DNA of 64,000 nucleotides from Hymenobacter properus (GTDB taxonomy: Bacteria > Bacteroidota > Bacteroidia > Cytophagales > Hymenobacteraceae). A program made the position numbers and the translations under genes. The notes beneath the pieces are model-generated. The model was not told the origin of the DNA and did no database searches. It saw only the letters and a program-made list of their open reading frames with translations. Position 1 is the first letter of the stretch; every line of letters begins with the position of its first letter. Of this stretch, positions 43,441-52,551 are shown in pieces. The DNA is taken from positions 868,001 to 932,000 of the forward strand of contig NZ_JADQDP010000003.1 in NCBI RefSeq assembly GCF_015694735.1. The letters are read 5' to 3'.

Positions 43441-44538
43441 ATGAAACACTTACTTACTTACTTACTTACGAGTGCCACAATCATGACCATGAGCGGCCAT
43501 GAAGCGCAAGCTCAAACAAACACTAATTACAATGGGGCAGCTGTCAACGGCGGTACGCACTTCATGAATGCCGACGCGAACAGCAACTCCAGCGCCTATC
43601 TGGAGCTAAGCTCATCGCCCAGCAAAGCCTCCATTGGTTACATAGCCGGCATGAACGCACCAGCAACTGGCGTAGCGCACTATTTTATGGTGCGTGACGC
43701 GCTGGGGTGGACCTCCCTACTGAGGATAATGAGAAATGGCCGCACAGGAATAGGCTATAACGTGGCGGAATTCCCTCGCTCCATGCTCAACGTGGGCACG
43801 GGTAATTACGCCGTTTCGATGGACGAGGTGGGCAGCGAGCGCCGCAACAATCAGGGCGCACTTATCCCCGGAGTTGCTAAAGGCGGCGCCTGCGTGGGCT
43901 TCAACGCCTCCCGCCAGCCGGACGCGGACATTGCCTGCGACGCCAACGCCGCCGGCAGCCGCAACGGCGGGGCGCTTATCTGGGCCGAGGACGAGGGCAC
44001 GCTCAACTTCACGGCGTTTCCCACCAACAAAGGCACGCAAGTCACGGGCGCCGTGGGCACGCAGTGGTATCACCCGGATGATGTGGCCAGCTATCGGGTC
44101 ATGAAAATCATGCCGGCCGCTACCGGGCAAACGGCGCAGCCCACCGGCGGGCGGGTGCAAATCGGCCGTTATGAACCCACCTATCACCCCGACTACCGCC
44201 TGGCTGTGGACGGCAAGCTGGTGGCCCAGTCCATCTTCGTGACGCAGGTTAACAACTGGGCCGACTTTGTGTTTGCCCCCACCTACGCCCTGCAACCCCT
44301 GCCCGAACTGGAAGCCTACCTAAAGCAAAACCGCCACCTGCCCGCCATCCCCTCGGCGGCCGAGGTGGAGAAGAACGGCATCGACGTGGGCGAGATGAAT
44401 GCCCGGCTGCTGCAAAGTCTGGAAGAGCTGACGCTACACGTCATCGAACTGAACAAGCAGAACGCGCGGCTGCAAGCCGAAGTAGCCGCCCTGGCGGCAA
44501 AGATGAATCAGAATGCTGCGCCAGCAGTGGGCAAGTAA
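43441..44538 (+). CDS. Exported tail-fibre-like protein with repeat-encoded signal peptide
   Basis: 365 aa. Signal peptide (LLTYLLTSATIMTMSGHEAQAQ). The body (about 25-270) is Gly/Asn/Ala-rich beta with no known domain. The C-terminal section YLKQNRHLPAIPSAAEVEKNG, GEMNARLLQSLEELTLHVIELN and a coiled coil is the ending seen in many Bacteroidota proteins labelled tail fibre or endosialidase-chaperone-like. Codons 3-9 of the signal peptide are written by five and a half copies of ACTT (43448-43469), so slippage would shift the frame. It precedes two further exported proteins on the same strand. Confidence 0.82.
   Translation: MKHLLTYLLTSATIMTMSGHEAQAQTNTNYNGAAVNGGTHFMNADANSNSSAYLELSSSPSKASIGYIAGMNAPATGVAHYFMVRDALGWTSLLRIMRNGRTGIGYNVAEFPRSMLNVGTGNYAVSMDEVGSERRNNQGALIPGVAKGGACVGFNASRQPDADIACDANAAGSRNGGALIWAEDEGTLNFTAFPTNKGTQVTGAVGTQWYHPDDVASYRVMKIMPAATGQTAQPTGGRVQIGRYEPTYHPDYRLAVDGKLVAQSIFVTQVNNWADFVFAPTYALQPLPELEAYLKQNRHLPAIPSAAEVEKNGIDVGEMNARLLQSLEELTLHVIELNKQNARLQAEVAALAAKMNQNAAPAVGK
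43448..43469 (+). repeat. Tetranucleotide repeat (ACTT x5.5) inside a signal-peptide coding sequence
   Basis: Uninterrupted ACTT units from codon 3 to codon 10 of the exported protein gene. Unit length is not a multiple of three, so gain or loss of one unit would abolish the protein. Confidence 0.9.
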
Positions 44539-44562
44539 GCAGGATTTATCATTCTTTCTGAT

Positions 44563-46329
44563 ATGAAAACGCTTCTCTTTTTGCTCGCGTTGGCCGCCAC
44601 GCTTACCCGCCCGGCCCGGGCCCAGAACCCCCAATTAGTCATCGACCAAGCCGCCACGTTGCCTTCGCTGGCCACGCCGGGCAGTGGCATCATCTACGAT
44701 TTAAGCGAATACACCGACGCGCAGGGTAACACCTATCAAGCCGGCACATTCAGCGGTACGGTTCACTTCGGTTCTTTCACCTTTGCCACCGGGACCGGCG
44801 AGATGGAGGTAGTGGTGGCCAAGCGCAACGCCACGGGCACGTACCAGTGGGCCCTTGCCGGGGGCGGGGCCGGTGACCAGCGCTGCAAGGCTTTGACCGT
44901 GGACGCGGCGGGCAACGTGTATGTGACCGGCTCCTTCCCCACGGCTACGGCCACGTTCGGGGCCACGGTGCTCACCAACCGGGCAGCGGCGGGCACGACC
45001 ACCAGCGACGTGTTCGCGGCCAAGGTGACGGCGGCTGGGGCCTGGGACTGGGCCGTGAGCGCGGGCGGGGGCACGCGCATCAATGGCGACGACTACGGCA
45101 CGGCTGTGGGCGTCGACCTGTTTGGCAACGCCTACGTGGCCGGCACGTTCACCAGTTCGGTGGCTTTCTTTGGTAGTATTCAAGTGCCCAGCCCCGACCG
45201 AAACGGGCGGGACATTGCTTTTGTGGCCAAGCTCAGTTCAGGAGGCATCTGGCAATGGGTGCGCAATAACGAGGATTTCGGCAGCAGCGCGACGGCGGTA
45301 GCGACCGACGAGGCCGGCAATACTTACCTGTCGGGGCATTTTCGCGGGCGTATCCACTACGGCCCTTTCTTGGTCACGGCCTCGAACGGCGCCCAAACCG
45401 CCTACATTGCCAAGGTCGACGCGACCGGGGCCTGGCAGTGGGCCACGGCCATCCAGGCCGGCGTGCTCACCAACGGGCATTGCCAGCAATTCGGGGTAGT
45501 GCTGGACAGGTACGGCAATGCGTATTCCACGGGCGTTTTCACGTCCGATACCCTTAAGTTTGACCGCACGACCCTGACCAACACCGGGCCGCGCCAGCCG
45601 CCGGCCTACACCAGCCGCACGTATAATGCGTTCGTGGCCAAGCTGAACGTGGCGACGGGCCGGTGGCGGTGGGCCGCGCAAAGCCGGGGCGACGGCGATG
45701 AAGGCTTGGGCGGCCCTCTCTTCGACGCGCAGGGGCAGCTATACGTGGGCGGAGGTTTCAGCCCGCCGCCGGGGGCCAGCGGGCCGGGCCCGGGCAGCCA
45801 GTTCGGCAGCACTACGCTGTTCAGCGCCGGCGGCGACGACATTGTGGTGGCGCAGCTCGACACGGCCGGCCGGTGGCTGTGGGCCCGGCGGGCCGGCGGG
45901 CCGGACAATGAAGGCGGCGCGCCACGCCGCCTCGATGCTCAAGGCCGGGTGTACGTGGCCGGGTCGTTCTATGGGAGTACGCTGCCGCTGGGCGCACTCA
46001 CTCTAACCGCGTTACCCGGGTCTTGGGGTAACGCTTCCAGTACGTATTCTCTTTTTGAGGCCCGGCTGGGCGTCAATGGCCCATTGGCCGTGCGAAACGG
46101 CCGCGACGATACATTCGACGTGTACCCCAACCCGGCTCATACGGCCGTGACCGTGGCCGGATTGCCACCGGGCCAGGTGGTGCAGGTGCTCGACATCGTG
46201 GGCCGTAAGGTGCTGGCGGGTACGGTGCCGCCGCAGGGCACGTTGCAACTGGCATTGCCGGCCGGGCTACCCCCCGGCGTGTACTTGGTACGGGCCGGAG
46301 CTCAAACCCGGCGGCTGGTGGTGGAATAG
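44563..46329 (+). CDS. SBBP-repeat surface protein with T9SS type A sorting domain
   Basis: 588 aa. Signal peptide to about residue 21. The body is a seven-ish-bladed repeat: GNVYVTGSF, GNAYVAGTF, GNTYLSGHF, GNAYSTGVF, GQLYVGGGF, GRVYVAGSF, each following an aspartate-rich strand, which is the SBBP/beta-propeller pattern. The C-terminus (about 515-588) is a Por secretion-tail-like domain: FDVYPNPAHTAVTV, VVQVLDIVGRKVL, GVYLVRAG and a basic end RRLVVE. It should be secreted by the type IX system and attached to the cell surface or released. No enzyme motif is seen. Confidence 0.9.
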   Translation: MKTLLFLLALAATLTRPARAQNPQLVIDQAATLPSLATPGSGIIYDLSEYTDAQGNTYQAGTFSGTVHFGSFTFATGTGEMEVVVAKRNATGTYQWALAGGGAGDQRCKALTVDAAGNVYVTGSFPTATATFGATVLTNRAAAGTTTSDVFAAKVTAAGAWDWAVSAGGGTRINGDDYGTAVGVDLFGNAYVAGTFTSSVAFFGSIQVPSPDRNGRDIAFVAKLSSGGIWQWVRNNEDFGSSATAVATDEAGNTYLSGHFRGRIHYGPFLVTASNGAQTAYIAKVDATGAWQWATAIQAGVLTNGHCQQFGVVLDRYGNAYSTGVFTSDTLKFDRTTLTNTGPRQPPAYTSRTYNAFVAKLNVATGRWRWAAQSRGDGDEGLGGPLFDAQGQLYVGGGFSPPPGASGPGPGSQFGSTTLFSAGGDDIVVAQLDTAGRWLWARRAGGPDNEGGAPRRLDAQGRVYVAGSFYGSTLPLGALTLTALPGSWGNASSTYSLFEARLGVNGPLAVRNGRDDTFDVYPNPAHTAVTVAGLPPGQVVQVLDIVGRKVLAGTVPPQGTLQLALPAGLPPGVYLVRAGAQTRRLVVE

Positions 46330-46377
46330 CGGAGAAAAACCGCATAAACTAAACAAACACTCTAGGGTCATTTCACC

Positions 46378-48564
46378 ATGTACAAACTTTTACTAATCAT
46401 CGGCTGCTGGGCCCTGGCCCAGCCCGGCTGGGGGCAAAGCTGTACGTTCTCCAACACGATTGGCCGCACCCAGCCCGTGCGCGACGCGAACTGCATCGAG
46501 CTGGGCGACAACTTCTCCAGCACGAGCGAGATTGACATCACTATCACGACAAACCGCGGTTTAGCCGGCTGGTGGCGGAAGGCCTCGTGGGGGTTTGAGG
46601 GCCAGGACACGACTCAGCTTGAACGTGTTTTTATCGGTATTCATACCAGCGTGCTGCCCAACGGGATAGTGCTTTCCTGGCAAGGGCATAACGACAATCA
46701 GTTTTCTACTCCAGGTGCTTCTCATCCTGGAACCGATATCTACCGTTGGGAGCCCAATCTTAACCACCTCTCTTCAACAATATTTCATGTCCGTTGGACT
46801 AACGCTTTTTGCACCGGCCACAGCTTCCTCGCCGATGGAAAGCTGTTGATGACTGGTGGGCATGACGAAACAATTGCCGAGGTGAAGGATGATAGAAATA
46901 CTCCACAGAATGAATATGTGCCCGAATACATCAAAGGGCTGAACCATGCCAATACCTACGATTACAGAATTAACCCTACTGCCATTAGGCCAGGAACCGT
47001 AGAGGACCCAGTAAGCTGGAACAGGGAGCATGAAATGACCCGTAACCGCTGGTACCCCACCAACACTACGCTTTATAATGGCGATGTGCTGACCACGGCC
47101 GGCGAAACCGAACCTACCCAAATACTAAAAAACGAAGAACGATTTCCAGAGCTCTGGCACAATGGCAACTGGACCGAGCTGCGGGGTGTGTTGCGGAGCA
47201 TACCATACACAGCAGACTTCCGACCGTTCCCAACCTATCCCTGGACGTTTGCCGCGCCCAATGGCAAGGTGTTCTATGCGGGCCCAGACCCCTACATTGG
47301 TTATATCGACCCCGCAGGCAGTAGCCCGCCGCTGCCCGGCAGCGGCAGTACGACGCCCCGGGCAGGCGCTTGGACGGCAGCCGATGCGCAAACACGCAAT
47401 TATGGTCTCCGGGGCCAGGGCACGGCGGCCATGTTCTGGCCCGGCCGCATTCTGCTAGCGGGCGGTTCTGATGGCCAGACGGTGACCAATACCGCCGAAG
47501 TCATCGACCTGACCAGCGGGGCCAACGGCACGATAACCAATTCGAGCTTCCTCCAGCCCGTCATCACGCCGGCCGCGCCCATGCGCAACGCCCGGCACCA
47601 CGTCAACTCCACCATTCTGCCCGACGGCTCGGTGCTCATCACCGGCGGCTCACGCGTAACAGGCAGCAGCGACCGGGCACAGGCCGTGCTCGATGCCGAA
47701 ATCTGGACGCCCACGCCCGGCCCCAACGGCCCTACCGGCCCGGGCACCTGGACCACGGTGGCACCCATGAAGGAAGCACGCATGTACCACTCCACCGCCG
47801 TGCTGCTGCCCGACGGGCGCGTGCTTTCGGCCGGGGGCGAGGAAGTTATTAATTACGTGCCACGTTTCGTCCCTAACCAGGACAACCACTGCACGGCCGA
47901 AATCTACAGCCCGCCCTACCTGTTCGACGCCGCCGGCAACTTGCGGGCGCGGCCCACCATCACGGGAGCGCCGGCGCACGTGGGCTACGGGCAGCCCTTC
48001 ACGGTGGTGGCCCGGGCGGGCAGCGGCACGGTGGCCCGCGTCACGCTGGTGCGCCTCTCCTCGGTCACGCACTCCTTCAACATGAACCAGCGCTTTCTGG
48101 AACTGAACAAAAGCGGCCTGACCACGGCGCAGGGGGCCACATCGGTGGCCCTCACGGCCCCGGCCGACGGCACCGTGTGCCCGCCGGGCCACTACTGGCT
48201 GTTCGTACTCAACAGCCAGGGCGTGCCCTCGGAGGGGCAGGTGGTGCAGATTGGGCCCAGCGCCTGCGCCGGCACCCCCGACCTGGCCACGGCCTACGCC
48301 GTGGACGACGACTGCAACGCCACGGCCACGGCGTCGGTGTCGGGACCGAACCTGGGCACCGACTACAAGTGGACCGTCGACGGGGTGTACGATTCGAGTT
48401 TTGACGGCCAGTATTCCGTGAGCGTGGCGCTGAACCGCTGCCGGCCCCAGGCCACGCTGGGCGTGCGCGTGACGCCGAGCTGCGGCGGCGACCCGGTGGA
48501 AAACTTCGTGAGCGTGAGCCGCACCTTCTTGCCTAGCAAGTGCCCCGCCTGCGGCAATTTGTAG
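46378..48564 (+). CDS. Galactose oxidase/glyoxal oxidase-like copper radical oxidase
   Basis: 728 aa. Signal peptide to about residue 20; Kelch-like propeller (about 85-510) with DGKLLMTGG, NGDVLTTAGE, GRILLAGGSD, DGSVLITGGS and DGRVLSAGGE blades; then a DUF1929-type beta-domain (about 525-628). All residues of the copper-radical site are in place by motif: C145 (AFCTGHS) and Y226 (RWYPTNT) for the thioether crosslink, Y470 (MYHST), H565 (VTHSFN) and H605 (PPGHYW). A Cys-rich C-terminal extension (about 630-728, ending CPACGNL) follows. It likely oxidises an alcohol or aldehyde with O2, releasing H2O2. Substrate unknown. Confidence 0.9.
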   Translation: MYKLLLIIGCWALAQPGWGQSCTFSNTIGRTQPVRDANCIELGDNFSSTSEIDITITTNRGLAGWWRKASWGFEGQDTTQLERVFIGIHTSVLPNGIVLSWQGHNDNQFSTPGASHPGTDIYRWEPNLNHLSSTIFHVRWTNAFCTGHSFLADGKLLMTGGHDETIAEVKDDRNTPQNEYVPEYIKGLNHANTYDYRINPTAIRPGTVEDPVSWNREHEMTRNRWYPTNTTLYNGDVLTTAGETEPTQILKNEERFPELWHNGNWTELRGVLRSIPYTADFRPFPTYPWTFAAPNGKVFYAGPDPYIGYIDPAGSSPPLPGSGSTTPRAGAWTAADAQTRNYGLRGQGTAAMFWPGRILLAGGSDGQTVTNTAEVIDLTSGANGTITNSSFLQPVITPAAPMRNARHHVNSTILPDGSVLITGGSRVTGSSDRAQAVLDAEIWTPTPGPNGPTGPGTWTTVAPMKEARMYHSTAVLLPDGRVLSAGGEEVINYVPRFVPNQDNHCTAEIYSPPYLFDAAGNLRARPTITGAPAHVGYGQPFTVVARAGSGTVARVTLVRLSSVTHSFNMNQRFLELNKSGLTTAQGATSVALTAPADGTVCPPGHYWLFVLNSQGVPSEGQVVQIGPSACAGTPDLATAYAVDDDCNATATASVSGPNLGTDYKWTVDGVYDSSFDGQYSVSVALNRCRPQATLGVRVTPSCGGDPVENFVSVSRTFLPSKCPACGNL

Positions 48565-48662
48565 CCGGGCGAATCGAGAGCCGCTAAGCAGCGCAACTCC
48601 AAACGCGTGGCTACCGCCCAAAACCAGGCCCGAGCGTGGTTCCCTGCCCTTGCCAAACCCCG

Positions 48663-48696
48663 AAAAGCCCATCGGACGCCGGTCCGGTGGGCTTTT
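48663..48696 (+). terminator. Hairpin terminator after the copper radical oxidase gene
   Basis: AAAAGCCCATCGGAC arm pairs with GTCCGGTGGGCTTTT across a four-base loop (one G-T pair), ending in a T-run. Confidence 0.8.
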
Positions 48697-48746
48697 GGTT
48701 ATCCGGAGCCGGGTCGTGGCGGGTAGTGGGGCTGCGGGGAAAGCCC

Positions 48747-48879
48747 GCTGGCGCGCGTCTCCGACGCGAGCCGACCGGCACCGAGCCTGCGGCTCGGGCT
48801 TTGAACGACTTTGCTGCCACTACCCTATGGCGAGCCGCAGGCTCGACCCCAGCCGGCACGCGTCGGACACGCGCGCCAG
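48747..48879. repeat. Nested GC-rich palindrome (fourth repeat family)
   Basis: Outer arms 48747-48773 and 48853-48879 match at 24 of 27 bases; an inner pair (GAGCCTGCGGCTCG and CGAGCCGCAGGCTC) nests inside, so the element can fold into a cruciform-like double hairpin. It lies in the 415-base gap before radA. Confidence 0.8.
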
Positions 48880-48978
48880 CAGCGCCCCCGCCTTACCTTG
48901 CCGCCCCCGTTTCCGAGGCAACTTTTTTGCCCCCGCTGGCCTTATAAATCACACCCCCATCTCCCTATAAAAACCAGC

Positions 48979-50376
48979 ATGGCCAAAGCCAAAACCGTCT
49001 TTTTCTGCCAGAACTGCGGCGCCCAGAGCGCCAAATGGATAGGCCGCTGCCCGGCCTGCGGCGAGTGGAACACCTACGTCGAAGAAGTCGTCCAGAAAGA
49101 AACCGCGGCCACCACCACCGGCCAGTGGAAGCCCGCCAGCACCGTGCCCGGCGGCAACCTGACCAAAGCCGCCCGGCCCGTGGCCCTGGGCGACATCCTG
49201 GTGGAAGACGAACCCCGCATCATCACCCCCGACGGCGAGCTGAACCGCGTGCTTGGCGGCGGGTTGGTGCCGGGCTCTATGGTGCTCATCGGCGGCGAGC
49301 CGGGCATCGGCAAGAGCACACTCATGCTGCAAATTGCCCTCAGCCTGCGCAATATGAAAGTGCTCTACGTGAGCGGCGAGGAAAGCGAGGCCCAGATTAA
49401 GATGCGCGCCGAGCGCATGGCCGAGGGCCGGCAGTCGGGCTGCTACATCCTGACGGAGACGAACACCCAGAACATCTTCCGCCAAATCGACCAGGTGCAG
49501 CCCAACATCCTCGTGGTCGATTCCATCCAGACCATGCATTCCACGCTGGTGGAAAGCGGCGCCGGCAGCGTGAGCCAGGTGCGCGAGTGCACCGCCGAGT
49601 TTCTCAAGTTTGCCAAGGAAACCAGCACGCCCGTGCTGCTCATCGGCCACATCACCAAGGACGGCAGCATTGCCGGCCCCAAAATCCTGGAGCACATGGT
49701 GGATACCGTGCTGCAGTTCGAAGGCGACCGGCACCTGAGCTACCGCATCCTGCGCACCACTAAAAACCGCTTCGGCAGCACCTCCGAGCTGGGCATCTAC
49801 GAGATGCAGGGCGACGGCCTGCGCCAGGTGAGCAACCCCAGCGAAATCCTGCTCTCGCAGCGCGGCGAAAGCCTGAGCGGCATGGCCATCGGCGCCACCC
49901 TAGAGGGCAACCGCCCCCTGCTGGTGGAAGTGCAGGCCCTCGTGACGCCCGCCACCTACGGCACCCCGCAGCGCAGCAGCACCGGCTTCGACGCCAAGCG
50001 CCTGCAAATGCTGCTGGCCGTGCTCGAAAAGCGCGCCGGCCTGCGCCTGGGCCAGTCCGACGTGTTCCTCAACATCGCCGGCGGCCTGCGCCTGGATGAC
50101 CCCGCGCTGGACCTGGCCGTGTGCGCGGCCGTGGTGTCGTCGCTCAACGACCTGCCCATTCCCGGCAACGTGGCCCTGGCCGCCGAGGTGGGCCTGAGCG
50201 GCGAAATCCGCGCCGTGAGCCGCCTCGACCAGCGCCTGGCCGAAGCCGAGAAGCTGGGCTTCCGGGAGATGTACGTGTCGCAATTCAACGGCAAGGGACT
50301 CGACATGGCCCGTTTCGGCCTCAAGGTGCAGCCCGTGAGCAGGCTCGACGAGGTGCTGAATGGACTTTTTGGGTAA
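48979..50376 (+). CDS. radA: DNA repair protein RadA
   Basis: 465 aa. N-terminal zinc finger C10/C13/C24/C27 (FFCQNCG, RCPACGEW), Walker A GGEPGIGKST, LYVSGEESEAQIKMRAERM, the RadA-specific KNRFGST motif, and a Lon-like C-terminal domain (LDDPALDLAVCAAVVSSLNDLPI, VGLSGEIRAVSR). RadA promotes branch migration of recombination intermediates. The ATG at 48979 starts directly before the zinc finger; longer frames run through the upstream palindrome. Confidence 0.98.
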   Translation: MAKAKTVFFCQNCGAQSAKWIGRCPACGEWNTYVEEVVQKETAATTTGQWKPASTVPGGNLTKAARPVALGDILVEDEPRIITPDGELNRVLGGGLVPGSMVLIGGEPGIGKSTLMLQIALSLRNMKVLYVSGEESEAQIKMRAERMAEGRQSGCYILTETNTQNIFRQIDQVQPNILVVDSIQTMHSTLVESGAGSVSQVRECTAEFLKFAKETSTPVLLIGHITKDGSIAGPKILEHMVDTVLQFEGDRHLSYRILRTTKNRFGSTSELGIYEMQGDGLRQVSNPSEILLSQRGESLSGMAIGATLEGNRPLLVEVQALVTPATYGTPQRSSTGFDAKRLQMLLAVLEKRAGLRLGQSDVFLNIAGGLRLDDPALDLAVCAAVVSSLNDLPIPGNVALAAEVGLSGEIRAVSRLDQRLAEAEKLGFREMYVSQFNGKGLDMARFGLKVQPVSRLDEVLNGLFG

Positions 50377-50380
50377 CGGC

Positions 50381-50419
50381 CAATGGTGAAGGGGCGGGGC
50401 CCACCCCCGCCCGCCATTG
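50381..50419 (+). terminator. GC-rich hairpin after radA
   Basis: CAATGG...GGGGCGGG stem pairs with CCCGCCCGCCATTG. No strong T-run. Confidence 0.6.
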
Positions 50420-50780
50420 AACGATATGAGTGCAGGCCGTTTGCAGCGGCCGGCCACGAAACCGCGCTGGATGGGTAAACAAGCTGCTTTAACGAACATA
50501 GCGCAACCTTATTGTCCTTCTATTCGAGGTTAATGACTCGAAAAGTGCTCTGATAATCAGCCGGCCCGGAACCGATATAGCAGCCTGCGTCGAGTACTGC
50601 CCCGGTAAAGGCAATAAGAATTATGAAACCATTTTTGGACTTTATAAATTAAAAAGCCGTATCTTCGGAGTGCTGATAGGCTTTTACCGCGAATGACTAG
50701 GTAAGACGGCCCCAAGCAAGTGCTGGTTTAGTCGATTTTAGCAATTGCCGGCAGCTGTCGGCAGCTGGTTATTATTAGAT
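50420..50780. other. AT-rich promoter region upstream of the thioredoxin-like gene
   Basis: About 360 bases, clearly more AT-rich at 50600-50680 (TTTATAAATTAAAAAG). A TATCTTCG box in this stretch is one base from TAnnTTTG. No gene recognised. Confidence 0.4.
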
Positions 50781-52400
50781 ATGACATCTACTTTCCTTTT
50801 ACATGCGCGTCGGTTGTTGGGCGTGGCGCTGGTGCTGGGGCCCCTGTTGGGCCACGGGCAAGGGCGCATGACAACCACCGTGGTGGGCGCCGCCGCCCGC
50901 AAAGCCCCGGCCGAAACTGGGGCCACCGGCGGCACGGCCACGCTCACCGGCCGCATCAGCAACCCCACCACCGATTCCGTTGCCGTGTCGCTGCGCGAAA
51001 ACCCGCTCGACCCTAAAGAGAAGCTGTATCGGGCTAAAATCGGTGAGAAAGGAGAGTTCAAGCTGACTATACCCGTGAGCGGACCCACTAAGGCCGACCT
51101 GGTGTACGGCGACGACGTGGCCCCGCTCTACCTCGACCCCGGCACCGACATTGAGGCCCGTTTCAAGGGCAACGACATGTCGGGCACGCTGCGCTTCAAG
51201 GCCAACGACGTGCCCACCGGCTTGGCCACCAAACTGCGCAACGGCAACAACCTAACCGACGAGCAGCGCCACCGCCAGCAGGGCGCCAATGCCAACAACT
51301 ACCTGGTGGAAGCCGATGCCCAGTTCGTGGAAAACGACGGTTTCCAGGTACTGCCCGACAACATTCAGCTCTACGAGGCGCCGTTTCTGTCCTTTCTGGA
51401 GTACCGCCGCAAGCACGAGTTTGAGTTTCTGGAAGACCACGCGGCCAAGCAGTCGTTCACGCAGGACTTCTACAACTACGCCCACGCCGAAGTGGTATAT
51501 GCCTACGCCAACGACAAGCTGACCTTCCAGGACCTGCGCGAGCAGGTGGTGAACACCGAAGGTCGCCTGAAAATGGCACCCGACTACTACAACTTCCTGC
51601 GTGAGCCCGGGCTGCTGAACGACCCCAACGCGGCCATGAGCGAGCTATACCACGAGTTCCTGCTCAACTACGTGCACTTCGCCGTGGCCCAGGACCACCA
51701 CCAGCGCACCGACCCCGACTTCTATCCCGCCTCCTACGCCCTGGCCAGCAAGAAGCTTACCGGCCCCACGCGCGCCATCATCCTGGGCCGCATCCTGCAG
51801 GAGTCGTTCCGTTTTGGGCACGTGAAGCAGTCGGCCGCCATGCTGGCCGATTTCCGCAACTACGACCCCAAAAACCAGTATTTCCCCATTCTGCAGTCCG
51901 ATTTCGACCAGCACAAGGAGTTTGCCATCGGCGCACCGGCGCCCGATTTCAAGCTGCCCACCGCCAGCGGCGACACGGTGCACCTGCACGACTTTGCCGG
52001 CAAGCTGGTCTACCTCAACTTCTGGAAAACCACCAACGGCCTTTGCCTGCGCGACCTGGCGTATGCCCAGGAAATGATGCGCAAGTTTGAGGGCAAAAAC
52101 ATCGCCTTCATCAACATCGCCCTCGATGAAAACGAGCAGGCCTGGAAGTCGCTGGTAACGGTGAAAAAGCTGCCCGGCGTGCAGGCGCGCGTGCCCGGCG
52201 GCGGGCTGCGTTCGGCCCTGGCCAAGGAATACGCCCTGCAGGAAGTGCCCACCTACATGCTGGTGGGCGAAGACGGCACCTTCCTCAACACCAAGCCCAA
52301 GCGCCTGAGCAGCCGCGCCGCTATCGACGAAATCAACCAGTCGTTTGGCAAGGCCAGCACCTACACCAGCGCCATTGATTTCCCGGCCACGAAAAAGTAG
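50781..52400 (+). CDS. TlpA-like thioredoxin-fold protein with incomplete CxxC
   Basis: 539 aa from ATG 50781. Signal peptide LGVALVLGPLLGHGQG; a DUF4369-like beta domain (about 50-140, ATLTGRISNPTTDSVAV, APLYLDPGTDI); a long helical middle (150-380); and a thioredoxin/AhpC-TSA domain (about 385-520; GAPAPDFKLPTASGDTVHLHDFAGK, VYLNFWKT). Where the family has WCxxC this protein reads WKTTNGLC, so only the second Cys remains. VPTYMLVGEDG carries the cis-Pro. Periplasmic or outer-membrane-associated; classical disulfide exchange is unlikely without the first Cys. Confidence 0.88.
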   Translation: MTSTFLLHARRLLGVALVLGPLLGHGQGRMTTTVVGAAARKAPAETGATGGTATLTGRISNPTTDSVAVSLRENPLDPKEKLYRAKIGEKGEFKLTIPVSGPTKADLVYGDDVAPLYLDPGTDIEARFKGNDMSGTLRFKANDVPTGLATKLRNGNNLTDEQRHRQQGANANNYLVEADAQFVENDGFQVLPDNIQLYEAPFLSFLEYRRKHEFEFLEDHAAKQSFTQDFYNYAHAEVVYAYANDKLTFQDLREQVVNTEGRLKMAPDYYNFLREPGLLNDPNAAMSELYHEFLLNYVHFAVAQDHHQRTDPDFYPASYALASKKLTGPTRAIILGRILQESFRFGHVKQSAAMLADFRNYDPKNQYFPILQSDFDQHKEFAIGAPAPDFKLPTASGDTVHLHDFAGKLVYLNFWKTTNGLCLRDLAYAQEMMRKFEGKNIAFINIALDENEQAWKSLVTVKKLPGVQARVPGGGLRSALAKEYALQEVPTYMLVGEDGTFLNTKPKRLSSRAAIDEINQSFGKASTYTSAIDFPATKK

Positions 52401-52417
52401 CCAACCAGGAGTTATCT

Positions 52418-52525
52418 GTCATCCTGAGCCCAGCGAAGGACCTTATTACGCAAGAGCAGCCGCTAGAACATTCCTGGCGTTAGTTGTTCAGACGTGATAA
52501 GGTCCTTCGCTGCGCTCAGGATGAC
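52418..52525. repeat. Palindromic repeat, GTCATCCTGAGC family
   Basis: Arms GTCATCCTGAGCCCAGCGAAGG... and ...CCTTCGCTGCGCTCAGGATGAC around a spacer of about 50 bases. The right end abuts the promoter at 52527. Confidence 0.88.
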
Positions 52526-52526
52526 G

Positions 52527-52534
52527 TATTTTTG
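52527..52534 (+). promoter_or_regulatory. -7 promoter motif TATTTTTG abutting a palindrome
   Basis: Exact TAnnTTTG match one base after the palindrome end, 17 bases before the ATG at 52552. Any -33 element must lie inside the repeat arm. Confidence 0.55.
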
Positions 52535-52551
52535 GCCTTCCTCATTTGCCC

